A stretch of DNA of 64,000 nucleotides, from NCBI GenBank assembly GCA_021397835.1, contig JAJFZO010000889.1, positions 5,828,001 to 5,892,000 of the forward strand, given 5' to 3'. The notes beneath the pieces are model-generated. The model did not search any database, was not told the DNA's origin, and saw only the letters and a program-made list of their open reading frames with translations. Position numbers and translations under genes: made by a program. Each line of letters starts with the position of its first letter. The first letter of the stretch is position 1. Below are positions 26,265 to 39,689 of the stretch, one piece after another. The stretch is from Moringa oleifera (Eukaryota; Streptophyta; Magnoliopsida; Brassicales; Moringaceae).

Positions 26265-28734
26265 TCCATGTACATGAAACGCTGTCTACCTTCTAGGGGA
26301 TTCTTCAAGACAGAGAAGAAAAAGAAGCCACAGACGTGAAAAGCATTGATGAATTTGAGAAAAATGACGAAATCCAGATTGTATACCGAATTCCGCTACA
26401 GAGCATTAGTATATGTAAAGCATGTTTCCTTAGAAATCAATAGACTCTGTTCGATTTTCTTTTTCCTTTTCTCCTTGTTGTTTCCATTTTCAATGGCTCT
26501 TTCTGTAACCATGGAGATAAAGCCAACGATTAAAGAAAGAAACTAAGAGGAAGCAGCTCGCCTTAGGCTATTAATTTTCAGTATGATTGAATACAAAAGA
26601 GAAAAAGTGCAAAGCTTTTGACGTGAATCCGAGTCCAGAGATTGGTTAACTTGTGGCCTTGTGGATGGGCACTATGCGGGAATCGCAAGTCTGTCAAAAA
26701 TGGACTATCTCTTTCCTTTCGCCTGTTACGTTCTGTTTGCAGAAAGGAAAAGAATAGAAAAAAAAATGAGACGGTAAAGTTGCCGACTTTCGTCAGCTGC
26801 GGCAAGAAAAGATTACCAACCCATATGCAGTTATTCAACTGCATGCGGATATTTTAACTGGTTTGGAGATATTTTAACTGCACCGACTTAGATTCTTTTA
26901 ACTTGATTAACAATCATTAGTGTCTTCAATGAGAACCCTCGCTTTTGCGAACGCTGGTCGGTGATAAATAGTTTTTCAGACAATAAAAGATGATGAAAGA
27001 GTTGATCTTCTGTTTGTCCTTATCGCACCAGCTTGATGTTATAAAATTATGGAATTCTTCGTAAATATGAATTATTTTAATATTTTTCCCTGATCCACAT
27101 GAAATTTGTTCTATATTTTAATGGAAAAGGGTTTTGTTTATTATATAATTTTCTTTTTCTTATAAATAATAATGGGAGAGCGTAGTTGAACTGTAAACTC
27201 AATCTGTAGAGGAGACAAGTGTGCGAGTGAAATAACAAAAGGGGCCAAAGAAAGAGAAGGAAAAGAACAGCACACCATCATTATAGATTGGTCAGTGCTT
27301 GTGTTTCCATCTCAAACATGACATGAATAGGGATCAGAACACAAAAGCTTTGCAAATCTTATGCATTCAAACATGTAAGGATTAGGGCAAATCCTGTCTG
27401 AGAGACTTTTTAGGAGATAAATCTGTTGTTATAGGCGGAAAGAAGGTAAAGAAGCCAATGTATGGATGATCGAAATTGGTGGTGAAAGGCTTGTTTTTGA
27501 TGAGATTCCAGTTTCTGACAGACATGGAAGTCGATTCTTCCCCAACTTGGTGCGGGGAGAGAACCACCTCTCAGGCTAAAGACAATAAAGAAGGAAACAA
27601 AGCTGCTTTTTCTTTGAAGATAAGAGGAAGATTGCAGTCCATTTTCAGTGGGGGTGCTTTGCTTTCCAACTTTTATAATACTTCTTTACCACATCACTAA
27701 GCTTTTCTTGGTGATGACTATGAGCATCATTTAGATGGAAAGAGAAGTGTGAAGGGAATAATTGTCCAACCAAGCATCCCTACCCAATAGTGAGAAAGAA
27801 AAATTTTAAGAAGCAAAACTACATTTCTTTGACAGTCTATCAAGGCTATACATCTAATTTGAGATTTACCTTCATCACACTTACCTGACAACATCTGTCC
27901 CAATGTCTGAAGTTTACAGCTCCATGTCCTTAAATGCCTGATATTTTACAGTTTCTGTGTCCTTGATTTGCATTCTCAGTGACCTACCAAACTAAAAGGC
28001 AACCTAATACCCATGAAGTCAAACTACACAACAACGTCAACCATAACCACGAGGTAGGAACTCAGTTAGTTAACAATGAACACCACAAATAAGACATGAT
28101 CTCGAAGAAACTGGCATCCCAAATGCAGATGCAAAGATTGCAAGAAGAGGGTTCAGTTCTCATAACAACTAAGAACTCAAGCCAATGCATGGTCAATTCT
28201 GAACAGCAGACAGCGCATGTTCATGGTTAGGACACGGAACTACAAGAATACAGCAGGTTTTTGCTTTGCGACTAGATGCTAAATTCAGTCTTAATTTAGA
28301 TTATCCCCACAGAGCATCAGATAGACTTTGACATTGTTCCCCATCGTCCTTTAGGTGAAGGATCTCTGTTTACTCTATGGACAGCTATGTCCAAAAGTTT
28401 GATGCTTGAAGGAAGATAAGGAATCTTCTGTCAAAAGTTTCAGAGCACTCATATTAACTTCAAAAAGGAAATCACAACAAATTAGAGGATAAAAGAAAGT
28501 ATACCGGTGTAGGACCTACATTACATGCTAGTAAGTGGCAATAGAAAGAAGCTTTTGGCAAGAGAATCCATGGCATGTCTATAGATGGTTGTTCCTGCTC
28601 GCAGAGAGAAGCTAATACGTCCCTTATCCCATCTACTTCATAGGTCAGCTATTAATGGACTAAGTCTTCTTGGTAACAGAGTCCAAATGCCTTAATTATA
28701 TGCAGATAACATATGGAAATAGAGGAAGCAAAAG
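26265..28734. other. Intergenic region between TLP2 and CaMKMT (convergent)
   Basis: About 2.5 kb between the 3' ends of two convergent genes. Only short random open frames are present and nothing is recognisable. The outer parts are presumably 3' UTR of each gene. Confidence 0.55.
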
Positions 28735-31700
28735 TCATTGGGTAATTCTGACCAATAAGGGGTAGCAGTGATCTTTTTCATAGCTGGACCAGGAGTCGTC
28801 ACCATTCATGAAACCCTGATGACGCTTCCAAACTTCAGCATCATAGATCTCTGTTATGGTGAAGTGCAATCCATTTTCTGCAACTTCTTCTAAAAACTTA
28901 TCTAGTGAATCACCTCTTTTGGGGCTGAAAAATATGGCTTCTGAGGGACCCGCATCTTTTAACAAGATTTTGATGGTTTTAGCAAGGCCTTTGCGAAATT
29001 CCTTAAAAAAAGTGCTGCCAAAACAACATATCAAGTTAAGAAAAAGAAAAAGAAAAAGATTAGCTTATCATAAAAGTAAGCAAATTGAATCAGCATGTGC
29101 TTGCATATGTGTGTTCATGCTTTACGTAGTAGGCACAAGTGCCTTTTGTCCACCATTGAAGAAACACAGGTACCTAAACTCTTCAGCCAATAAAAACAGT
29201 AGCAAAAAACCAGGTGTTTATCACCCAATCACCCCATCAACTCAGTTGCAATATGAGGATGCAGAATTTAACCCATCAGTCGCCAGCACTGCAGTGCCAT
29301 TAACATTTTCAAACAGTAATAGGAAAGAATATATCATTGACCATTAAAAAGCACTTGCGGGCTTGCAGTACAATTTCCATCTAAATGGGGAATGCAGTCA
29401 CTCAGTGCTTACTTGATGATCCTCTTTGTCTTTAAATCTAAATAGAAGTTACGAGCATGATCAACATGATGTTGAAAATAATACTACGAAAAGAACAAAA
29501 ATTACCAATCGCTTGCCACAATGACATCAAAACCGTTAGAGATTTCTGAAATTTCTTCCTGATTCCAATGCAATATCGTAGCTGTCACTCTTGTCTCACC
29601 AAACATCAGAGAGTTGGCTTCTATGTTACACTGAATATCTGGATGTTAAGAACCTCCACTAAGAATCCAAAGAAAACAAGAATGAAAAGAAGTGAAAAGG
29701 GTGGCTCCAGGGACTGTAATTACAAGGAATCATGATGGCTAACAGTCCAGCAAAACCAGCCAAGTATAAGTCGTGATAGAGAAGAAAATTCTAAAAATAA
29801 TAGCAGCTTGCACCAGCACAATAGGTGACCAGCAATGCTCACAGCTAAATCAATGACATTAGTGGATGATGACTCGTGCTAACATTTATGTTTTGAGTGT
29901 GCACAACTAGGGGATAAAGGTTGAAAAGAAAGAAGATCAGACAGACAATTCAGAAAATACGAAAGGAAAGATAGATATGTTTGATCAAATGTCCCAATTA
30001 TCTGGCAGACCCCATACCCAGTAGGCTAAAACTAACCAATCTCCACCATTAGCAAATTGGCTCAAGGAATTCAGAGCTTAACAGTAATGAGTGCACATCT
30101 AATAAACCACAGGCAATTCCAAATCCTTAATGGGACTTAAAAATAGGCAGCATAACTTAGTGCTTTGATTAGTTACAGCCCATTAAAATTATAATTAGAT
30201 ATAATAGTAGCACGGGCAATTCCAAAGCCCTAGCTGCACTTGCAAACAGGTAGTATGCAATAGCTAAGCAATTGCAGCCTATTAAAGGGTCAGTTCCAAT
30301 GTGAACATCACAATTAAAAGATTTCACTAATCAGTATTTACAGAAAATCATAAAGTTTTGATGCATACTGAAATTAGCATTACCAACTCAAAAGGATACA
30401 ATCAACTACTTGAGGATTTCCATCTGAGATAATAACTTCTAATGCCTCAGTGGCTGCAGCGATAACCAAGCCAGCTAAGCCATAACCTGATCCAAGCTCA
30501 ATTACTCTTTTAAACCTGCAACATAGAAGACGGTTGCAGAAATTGGAAGAAATACAGAAGGATCATGCGCAAGAAAGAAATCATGCTGCAAAAGGAGCAA
30601 GCTTGACAAGTCACAAGCAAAGAATAATTCCCAAGAGCAAAGTAACACCATTTCACAAACCTGAACAAATCCGCATGTGACATGCAGAAGTAAGCAAGGA
30701 CTTCTTCTGATGGCCACTGACCTGCACAATAAGAACATTTTGGAATTATCATGCCACACAAAAATTTACCAATTTGCAGTTAGCCATTTAAATTTTTAAG
30801 CTTATAACACTTGAGTGACTCATGTAGCTGATTTAATGCCATTCAGAACACCCATTCATGCTTATCCATGCCAACTAGCTTTTAGGTGTCTTATTTTTAA
30901 TCTAATGTGATCACACATTCATCTTATAAGAAAAGGTCCTGTAGAGAATGCAGTCGATGGACAATTATAGACTGAATAACACTACAAAAGAATCCTAAAA
31001 GAAAGCATAAGATATTGGTTCCCTCTGGCACCTTGAGATATCCAATATTTTACATCACAATTGTTGTTAATGATACTTGCAACTGAGCACCAAATGCTCC
31101 CTCTTTTAAAACCCCAACACACACACAGAGAGGCACCTAAATAAGAAAGAGGAAGCCATTCAAGTAACAAGAAGAAATCCCAGTTTCAATTTACAGGGTC
31201 TATCTGTTACTTTATTCCATTCATTTCATGACCTGAAGACAATATATGATTAAAGTAACTCTTCTTTAAACCATAAATTTTCTTAACCAGTCAGCATTAC
31301 CAGCCACCTTCCCGGCAACATGAAATGACAGTCAAAGCTCACTTGTTTTCCAAATCGATAAATGAACCTTGACCTCATCTATTATAACAAAAGGAAAGCT
31401 TCTAACTTGTTAAACAGATATAAGCATAAAGAATACACCTTTGTTTGCATTCAAATCCTAGTTTTTTTTTTGTACAATCTCGAGAATGACAATGAGAACT
31501 TACACACAAGCCCGGTGTTGTCAATATTGTATCGATTACAGAGCTCAAAATCACCGAGATCAGCACAATTATCAACTCTTTGCCTGTACAATAGAAACCC
31601 AAGTGCTCCTTTATTCACTTTCGAAAATAGAGTTCTACATGAGAAATGCCACTCTCGGGCAAGTTAGTAGAAGATGAGTCATAATTAGGTGTCAAATAAA

Positions 31701-32115
31701 TTATTCGAAGAAGTAAGCCAAAAACTGCATAAAATGCGACCTCACGTTAGGTAAAGCTTAGGAGATCCATCAATCGGTAAAGTGTAGCAGACACAGGCGT
31801 CTCTGGAATGTTTCTCTCTCGGCGAAGTAGAAAAGGAGAAAGGAACCGACTCCACAGGCTGACAGGTAATCAAATTGAATCCTCGGTTTGCCTTCCTGGA
31901 AATGCGCTTAATTCCTGTTTCAGACTGGCCACCTGAAAAAAGAAAAAGAATTTTCAACCTTCAACATGGACAAACATCGTCGATTACTTTGCGATTGAGT
32001 GATTTAAAGATGAGAAACGAAATCAATATTAGAAAACGAAAGTACCCGATTTCCGGAGAAGGGCCTCACGGAGGATTTGCCATCTGAGAGAAGAATTCTT
32101 CGGAGCGGCTTCCAT
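28735..32115 (-). CDS. CaMKMT: Calmodulin-lysine N-methyltransferase
   Basis: Seven exons on the minus strand: 32115-32046, 31932-31746, 31583-31504, 30721-30661, 30515-30400, 29638-29506, 29014-28735, closing to 308 residues. The enzyme trimethylates Lys115 of calmodulin with S-adenosylmethionine, tuning calcium signalling; it belongs to the METTL21-like class I methyltransferases. Seen: N-terminal RWQILREALLRKSG; NRYNIDNTGLVCQWPSEEVL before the core; SAM-binding motif I ELGSGYGLAG at 139-148; DGNPQVVDYIQ after it; HWNQ; and the family motif ASDCTFF with Cys216, split by the last intron. Exon 6 uses the acceptor at 29639-29640, which keeps YIQ; a second CAG eight bases later would shift the frame. 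Long introns with no other genes inside. Likely counterpart of At4g35987. Confidence 0.9.
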
Positions 32116-32553
32116 TATTTGCTCCTTCTGCTTTGCTTTGTAAACAGAAGCAGGTAGCAGTCTGAATCCTACTTCAAAGAGCTGGTAACTTGCTAAGCTG
32201 ACGAGCGAATCGGTAAGTAGACGATTGTTCTTACTCGTTTTCCTTGCACAGAAAACGGCAAGCGACGTCCTAAGCGGGAATGAGAAGCCGCAGGCAGTTC
32301 AACATTAAACGACGTCGTACCACGGCTGGCCCACTCCTAGTGGGCTGCACTGACCAGATATGGGGCTTCCTTTCCAGGCTTGAAGGCCGGCCCATGGAAA
32401 AATTTTAATTAAATAATTACTAGCCATTTTAAAAATAAAAAATAGAAATTAATAATCTATCACTAATAACTTTTAATAAAACAATTACATCGTAGTTAAC
32501 CAAAATTTACAATAAATGAAGAATTAATGCACTGTTCAATCCAAATGCTTAGT
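32116..32553. other. Spacer between CaMKMT and OPT
   Basis: 438 bases separating the CaMKMT start codon from the OPT stop codon, both genes on the minus strand. The part near 32116-32330 is GC-richer and should be the CaMKMT promoter and leader; the part near 32400-32520 is AT-rich. No other feature seen. Confidence 0.5.
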
Positions 32554-35438
32554 TCAAAAGACAGGACAGCCTTTAACTATAACTCCTGGTTCGGTCGGAC
32601 AGGAACCCAATGGGCATCCGTCAGAGTGACGACTTCCCCACCAATGAAAGCTAACATGATTCATCCCCAAGCACAAGTAGAGCAATACCCCCATGAAGGC
32701 CAATCCAGAATCAAGAGCCCCCGACAAGACATAGTTGTGTCGGCTCCACCAATCACGGTAGTACCTGTAAGCAACAAAGCCTGAGGCGAACCCGATAAGA
32801 GTCCAGCTGGTGTAGTTCACGGCGGTAGCCGGCGGCATATTGACTATTCCACCTAAGAGTACAGGCATGGTGATGAGTTTGATCCAGTGTTTGTTCGGGA
32901 AGGCCTTGTGTGCGAGCCAGACTATAACAGGAGCGACAGCTCCGGCTAAGAAAAACCAATTGATTGATGAATAGTAGCCGAGATCTCCAAATATTCTGCG
33001 AGGACCTATCAGACCCCAGATGACAGAAGCATCGTAGAAGACATGGTCGCCGGGGCAAGTCCACGGGCTCCCCGCAGGAAGCAACGCTCTGTCGCAGATG
33101 TCTGGGATTGTGCCCATAAGCCACCATGCTGTTCCTAGATGGACTAGTGCCGCTACAACAGTGCCAACCATCTGGCAAGATAATGTGACGGGAGGATCAA
33201 ACAGAGAGAGAGGTGTGCGTATTTTGTTATTGCGTTGAAAAGAGGAGAAAAGAGAGGCTAACCTGTGCCATGAACATGGCTCTTGGGGGAATCTTCATGT
33301 AATGGCCGAGCTTGAAGTCTTGCAAGAAAGTGAGACCTTGTTTCATGCTTATGTACCCATAGACTTTAAAGCATATGTTGGCAACAGGATAGCCTGGATA
33401 TATATACCCAATGATGTATTCTGTGATCACATTCAACGCTGGTGTCTGTGTTCCATAGAAAAATTATAGAAGAATTTACACAGTTTTCTAAAAACCTCAG
33501 GCAGGAAGGTAGATAAAGCCTGGAAAGAATACCTGATTTGTTGTAGCAGTGATGACTCCGACGGGAAGAGTGAAAAATATGGCAAGGCTGCAAGCTAGCA
33601 AGACGCCCCACCATGGTAATTGGAGTTGATCGTTGAAGTACTGGCAAGTAAATATGGTGGCTGCAATGTTAACGAGAAGGATACATAAGAACCACCATTC
33701 AGGTACTTGCTTGTAGTTCCTCATAAGCCGGGTGTGCACATCCATCTTCTTCTCTTGGAAGGCAGACTTGCTTAGCTGCCATATATCTCTGTATCCCTGA
33801 AACCGTGAGTTCGACTTGCAGAAATTTGAGGAGAAACTTTTGCAAAAAGCATGGCTTACGTACCTCCCATTGAAGAGGAAAACATGAACAACAGTGGCAG
33901 TCAGGCAGGCAAAACCAACACCATAGGACATAGCAAAGAAGGTGCTGAGGTAGAGAGGGCCCTGTCGGTCATATGCCTCAACGTCAAGGTGGAACCTCGA
34001 GTCCACAATGGCTGAGATGTTGTAGTTTTGGGCGGTGGACGTGAACAGACCATCTGAGAAAATGGGAAAGGTTTTGGCCTTGAAGAGATTGAGCCAATAC
34101 GCAAGAGGGGTGATGACATACATTGTCAGAGCAAAACCAGCTGCGATGTTGGCAGTGGCGAACCAAGGGCTGGCTAGTGGGCTCCCTAGGTAAGAGGATA
34201 TGCTGGACCAATCTAACCCTATGGCACCAATCCCTAATCCATGGAGCCCTGAGCCTAGCTGGTGGGCTAGTACGGACGTAGGGAAGAACCAGCAAACCCA
34301 GGAGAGGGAGCTCAACATGGGGAAGAGATAGCCGGGAAGGACGTAGTAAGCAAAACTGCAAATGAAGGCAATGATGAAAAACTGGTTCCTTGTTGATCCA
34401 CCCTCGGGCCTCTTCTCTTTCTCATGTAAGGCTCTGTGCGTCATCCGAAGCAACCATAAGAAAACGTGGTTACTACAGTGCTTCGTGAGAATCTAGGAAT
34501 TGTTACAAGTATCTGATGGAATCTCATTAGTTACTGCGTCTTTAAGGGGATCCGACAAAAATATAGAAAATGAACATGACGTCACCTTTGACTTTGGAAA
34601 CCACAAGATAAGACACGGAAAGCTGACTGTCCTAAAAGATTGATTTGATCTGATCATCCCATCATCATGATTAGAACATCGACGAGTGGTTGCGTTGTGT
34701 ACCTGAAGAGAGAAACTTGGACGAGATTGTGGGGCCACCACATGGCGGCCGGCTCCACCAAGTACTTCCTGAACACACCGGCCCACCCGAATCCCAGAAT
34801 TTGGGTGGTTAGAACGACGAGCAGCGCCACCGAAAAGGTCAGCCGCTTCCTGTAGAAAATCTTGATGGCGCTAACGATGTGGATGGCGTAGACGTTGGCT
34901 GCGCCTGAGTTGGCGAATATCGTGATGAGCACGTGCTCTTTTACATTGAAAGGCCCTGGATTGAGGGTGAATTCCCACTTCTGTCCCTTGAAGAAGACCC
35001 TCGTGGTGAGGAGAGAGGCCATCAGATGGCCAAGGGGGACCACAGCGATCTGCGCCGAGATGGAGGAGAGAGAGAGGGGCTCTCTTCGGTACCAGAAGAA
35101 CTGTTTGAGGAAAGAGAGGAGTACGCAGGCGACAATCCCCAGCGCCCACGTCCGGAACGTGAAGGAAGGGAGCGAGGGGTCGTCCGTCGTCGGCACCGTC
35201 AAAGCCACTTGCTCGATCGACGAATTCTCGCCATCATCGGATGACGGCGACCTTGAACTGGAGGCTGCCTGCGCCTTGTGAACTGTACAAGCATACAGAG
35301 TAACCGAGATGATGGACTTCAGTTGTTTGGAGAGAAAGAGAAAGCGAAAGCAAGGAAAAAAAAAAAAAAAAAGAAAGTGAGGATCTTACTCAGAGGAGCT
35401 GTGATCTCCTCGTTGTTGCCGGCAGCTGCCCTGGTCAT
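32554..35438 (-). CDS. OPT: Oligopeptide transporter, OPT family (PT clade)
   Basis: Six exons on the minus strand: 35438-35390, 35282-34703, 34433-33864, 33788-33533, 33445-33263, 33171-32554, closing to 751 residues, normal for plant OPTs. Known role: proton-coupled plasma-membrane uptake of small peptides and related ligands. Seen: a polar N-terminus (about 1-60), then many hydrophobic segments; the OPT signature [20 protein letters not shown]; the loop [16 protein letters not shown]; the second signature [13 protein letters not shown] across the last exon junction; and the C-terminal [12 protein letters not shown]. Intron 3 offers two CAG acceptors eight bases apart (exon start 33796 or 33788); only the inner one keeps the frame. 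I cannot assign the OPT number with confidence; the OPT1/5 group is plausible. Confidence 0.93.
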
Positions 35439-36856
35439 CTCTCTCTTTCACCCACTCTTTCTTCCCTTGGCCTCCCTTGCCAATTTTAAATGGAGCTTTC
35501 AGATTTAGAGCACACAATGCATTCCGTGTTCATTTATTTGACAGTAAAGGTTCACTGTTCAATCACAGTCGTCGTCATCATGATGAGTATACGGTACATC
35601 AGTGTTATCAAATTCACCGTAGAAATGGGGACAACTAAACGACCTCATTATCTGTCGTATCAGGTGGGCACTCCATGGACAGCCTGAGAGCTTTGATTGG
35701 CTTACCTGATAAACAATGGGCCCACAAGCAGCCTATGAAAGGTTGCTGGTTTTCTTTAATTGTACCTGTGCCAATTCCAGGACCGGATACGTTCGTTCTG
35801 AGGCTTCCAAGAGAAAGAAGTTCAAAAATATAATTTTTAATTAAAAATATATCTTTAACTAAAAATTATAAATTTCTATTGAAATTATAGCATAAGTTCA
35901 AAAAGGGGTTTATTTATAAATCTGAGAGCTTATCTGTATTTATCTATTTTTTAAGCTTTTGTAATAATAAAATATAAACTTGAGCAGACCTACCAGCATT
36001 TGGCTTGTTTCAGTACAGATGTCCCACCAACTGCCGACACTTCACATGAGTAGAGTCAGCAATGCTCCTGCTCCATCAGGTGTTGCAGAAGCAGCTCCAA
36101 GAATCTTGCAAGCATGTCGACTGCCACACAATTTAATCATGTGATGATAATAACATCAAGCAAGTCATCCAATGGTGAAGAAAACCGTTTCATGTCACTT
36201 GGTGGTACCTCCACCAAAATATGGGAATTTGGAAGAAGGGGATAAGATTGATCTTCAATGAAAGGGATTAAAGAATTTGAGCAGTTTGCCTGATTCAGGA
36301 TACAATGAACAAGCTAGCTGGGAATAAAGCCTGCATTGAGTACATTCTCTAACCATTATCAATATTTGGAAAAAGGGAAGAGGAAGATCATCCTCTGGAA
36401 GTTAATAACATCTGCAATAATGACATCAAACAGAATTGCTTCTGTCATTAATGGCAGTTAAACATCCTAACCACATTACAATGAGCAACCAAGAACCAGT
36501 AGAGTTGGCCAACTGGTCCAATTTCACTGATATTACAGCTGACTGACATATGCATTAGCCTGAGAAGAAGGCATTCTGTATGCTTGAATGACAATGTGGC
36601 TGGAAACTGTGACAGCATAAAAACCCAGGTTATAACATGGAACAGCTGTTTGGGAGCAAACAACCAAGAAAACATCCTATAACTTAACCAAACCAGAAGG
36701 AAATCTATGCGTGAAAACAAGCTTTCAAATATCATCTTATGTTCTTCCAGGCACATGCACATAGAGGAAAGAAAGAAGAGAAACTGCAGAGACTGACCCA
36801 TTATCAGGTGTCGATATAATATCAACAACAGTTATATTGGTTCAACAATACCTTGT
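35439..36856. other. OPT promoter and NSUN 3' flank
   Basis: About 1.4 kb. The part next to 35439 should be the OPT promoter; an AT-rich patch lies at about 35820-35990; the part next to 36856 is probably NSUN 3' UTR, which contains a 126-codon open frame on the minus strand (36448-36828) that shows no family resemblance. Confidence 0.45.
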
Positions 36857-39689
36857 TTAAATGGCCAATTTGGTGAATTTTGCCATAAAGAGTCCACTGG
36901 TGTTTGATATCGATGGATCAAAGCGCCAAGTCTTTGGTATTTGCCCACTCTTACAAGGCCAATCCTTGGCTGCATCTATCTCCAGCAACCCTGCAAAAAA
37001 AGAGGTAGTATCGCTGAACCACAAGACTGAAAGATAAACACAACAACTGAAGCTTCATTTGCCGAATCAGAAATTTACACGCTAATGGATACAAGAAAGC
37101 TGTTCTGCTTAATACCATTAAGTGGCCTAATGTTATGAACATAATAAATTTGCATGTTACAACCTTGACATATTGTAAGAATCGGACATTTATTTCTCGA
37201 GTATATTTTGTATGAGATTTTAAAACACAGAAAAGCCCACCTGCAGAAGGATTTTCTTTGAGAAACTCTTCCACGACGTCTTCATTTTGAGCAACGGTCA
37301 GACTGTTGAACCAAAAAGATAGAAGTAAGAATCCATGTTACTGATTTATGGACACATGTGAATCTCAGTGTTTATGTGCATTCGTGCATGTTATGAGTCA
37401 TAAGAAGTACCAATGGATTACACCTGCAAGTGCTGTATATAAGTGAGCCCCCAGCTTTTAGCAGTCTGAAACCATTGGTTAGGAGCTTCAACTGCAACCA
37501 AACAAATTTATCAGTAATATTGGGAAAAATGAAATCATTCAGCCCAGAGGTAGTAGAGAACTAAATTGGCAAAGAGGACAAACTGTTCCATTATCATTCA
37601 GTAACCAGCAATACCTATCCTGTAAACTATAAAGGAGTAATCAGAGATCTATTTATCTATAAACTTCTTTCTCACTATTCACATAGCTTCTGATTTTCAC
37701 AGTTTCAAAACTCCAACTTGAGCAGGTGAATTCTAGAACATTAATGTGACAATATTTACCAAGTACATGTTCGAAGGATAATCAGTTACCACTTACCTGA
37801 AGAATGGTCAAGCTTTTGTCAGTTCTCTCTGCATCCAGCACACGACGTTGAAGAGTTGTCCAACCCCAATGCTCAAACTTCTGAATATGTCTGATTGACC
37901 CATCATGAGTGCACTCAGCATCCACAAGCACCTGAATTAAGTTTGAACTAGTCATTAATTTCTATCAAGACAAAAGAGACATAACTTATAATCCAACTGA
38001 TCTGACAATCTTAGTGAATTACAAGAAGAGGGCAGAACTATTTCTAAAAAGGAAAAGGAAAGCATCCAAGACAGAAGAGCAACTTCACCTTGTCATAGCC
38101 ACAGTTTAAAGTTTCAGCGGTAGGAACAGTTTTATAAAGCTCATTTTTTCTGAGCCCAGCTACTCCAGAATGCTGGCCATAAAAAATGAGCTCCGGGTGT
38201 TCACCTGCCACAGCCAACTCTGAAGCAGCATTTTTCCTTCCTTTAGCAGCTCTTTTCCTTTCTTTCCATGGTCTCCTAGAAGTCCACTCCATGAAAATAT
38301 CCTCCTTGTTCTCCAATGTGGGTTCACCTGTATGATACTAGACAGAATGATAACACATCAAAAATGGGCAGATAACTAGAAATAGAGTTCCTAACATTGC
38401 ACTTGAAGTTAAAATTTGAAAAATCAAAACTTCGTTTTGGATTACTACATGATCTGGAATGAGTCCTAATGGGAGCAAGTGAAAATGTTGTTCCATCAGC
38501 AACAAAAAGCCGGCACCGATCACCAAGTCCATACTTCAGTAGCATCGTTCTAGAGGCTGCTAGGCGATGTCTTGCAACATCAACACCAGTTACAGAACCC
38601 GAATTACCAAGAAGGTCAAGTATCATACAAAGTTTAGCCCCTGTAGATTTAGAATATAATCACAACAAAATTTGGCACACAATATATCAGCTAGTCAGCC
38701 AGAGGAAAAAAGTTTGAATAATCGCATAAATCAAAACATAAGAAGATTATTCACCAGGAGCAGCACAAAGATCAAGGACATGATCTCCAGCTGAAATATT
38801 CAAAGCAGAAACAGCCGCTCCAGAAGCTGCATCAATTCCATATATCTTGAAAGACCACAAAAATGGGGAAATAGCATAATTTAGTAAATGAAAGAAAAGT
38901 TCATACACATGGACTTAAATGAAAAGATAACCTACAATTAGGTCAAATATTAAGAGCCAAATTCAAACAGTTTTAGCCTCAACCATCTTCCAGAATTAGG
39001 AATTGGAAAAGCAGCCAAAATGTACAGAGGATGGAGCAGAACAGTCCGCGTTTGTATTAGATCAGGCAAGAAGTAACATGATCAAGCAGATTGGATATCA
39101 AGAACCAGAGGAACATACAAGCTTCAAACATTATGTTCTACTATGAGCATACCAAGCTATAGTAACGCAGACAAGGAAAACCATTTTATGGGTTTTCTTG
39201 TACATTCCCAATTTAAGTACTATATGAACAAGAGAACATAAGTGCAAAGCCTTGACATCTTCCCTACCATTCCTTCCTGGTATGCCTTGGAGTTAGCAAT
39301 CTGAATATCTGGCGGAAGAGAGTGAAACCCAGGCAACCAATTAACCTTCCTCAGCTTACACTTGATCTCAGCTTCAAAGTCTTCCATAAAAGCTTCACTT
39401 CCAGGTTTCAACCTATGTCGAAACAAAATTTTATGAATGAACCAAAAGGAAAAGAAGATGGCTGCTGAATTTCACTAAAGGAAGCAAACCGCAAAACAAA
39501 ATCAAAACCAGATATGGGAAAGGTAAAGGCTTCACTTGATTGAACAGAGAAACCCAGAAATTACTTCCTCGCGTACCTTATGTAACGAGGTACTAAATCA
39601 CTCGCACTATAAATTGAAGGATCAAGTCCATGCGACTGGAGAAAATCAAGGAAAGCTTCTGGCAGCGGCAATCTTGAGCTCGCTTCCAT
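36857..39689 (-). CDS. NSUN-family RNA cytosine-C5 methyltransferase
   Basis: Nine exons on the minus strand: 39689-39577, 39412-39268, 38845-38755, 38640-38449, 38327-38089, 37931-37797, 37491-37424, 37302-37241, 36990-36857, closing to 392 residues. The family places m5C on tRNA or rRNA using SAM and two cysteines. Seen: WLPGF and a GIDAASGAAVSAL segment; SAM motif I DHVLDLCAAPGAK at 107-119; motif IV region VLVDAECTHDGS at 261-272, where the usual Pro before Cys is Glu; and motif VI YSTCS at 324-328 with the nucleophile candidate Cys327. A Lys/Arg-rich insert (RRPWKERKRAAKGRK) lies between motifs. The layout resembles the NSUN3/NSUN4 branch, which suggests but does not prove organelle RNA. 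The donor of exon 4 (38449) was chosen by phase and a GTAGTA site and is the weakest junction. Likely counterpart of At5g66180. Confidence 0.88.

Noticed and set aside
28856..29347. 163-codon plus-strand frame opposite the last CaMKMT exon
   Set aside because: Lies antisense to a well-supported exon and continues into its intron; no recognisable domain.
29626..29640. Alternative acceptor at 29631-29632 for CaMKMT exon 6
   Set aside because: It would drop eight bases and shift the frame; the outer acceptor restores the YIQ segment expected in the family.
34895..35281. 128-codon plus-strand frame opposite OPT exon 2
   Set aside because: Antisense shadow; charged low-complexity translation.
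36448..36828. 126-codon minus-strand frame after NSUN
   Set aside because: Hydrophobic-looking but directly downstream of the NSUN stop codon on the same strand, so best explained as 3' UTR.
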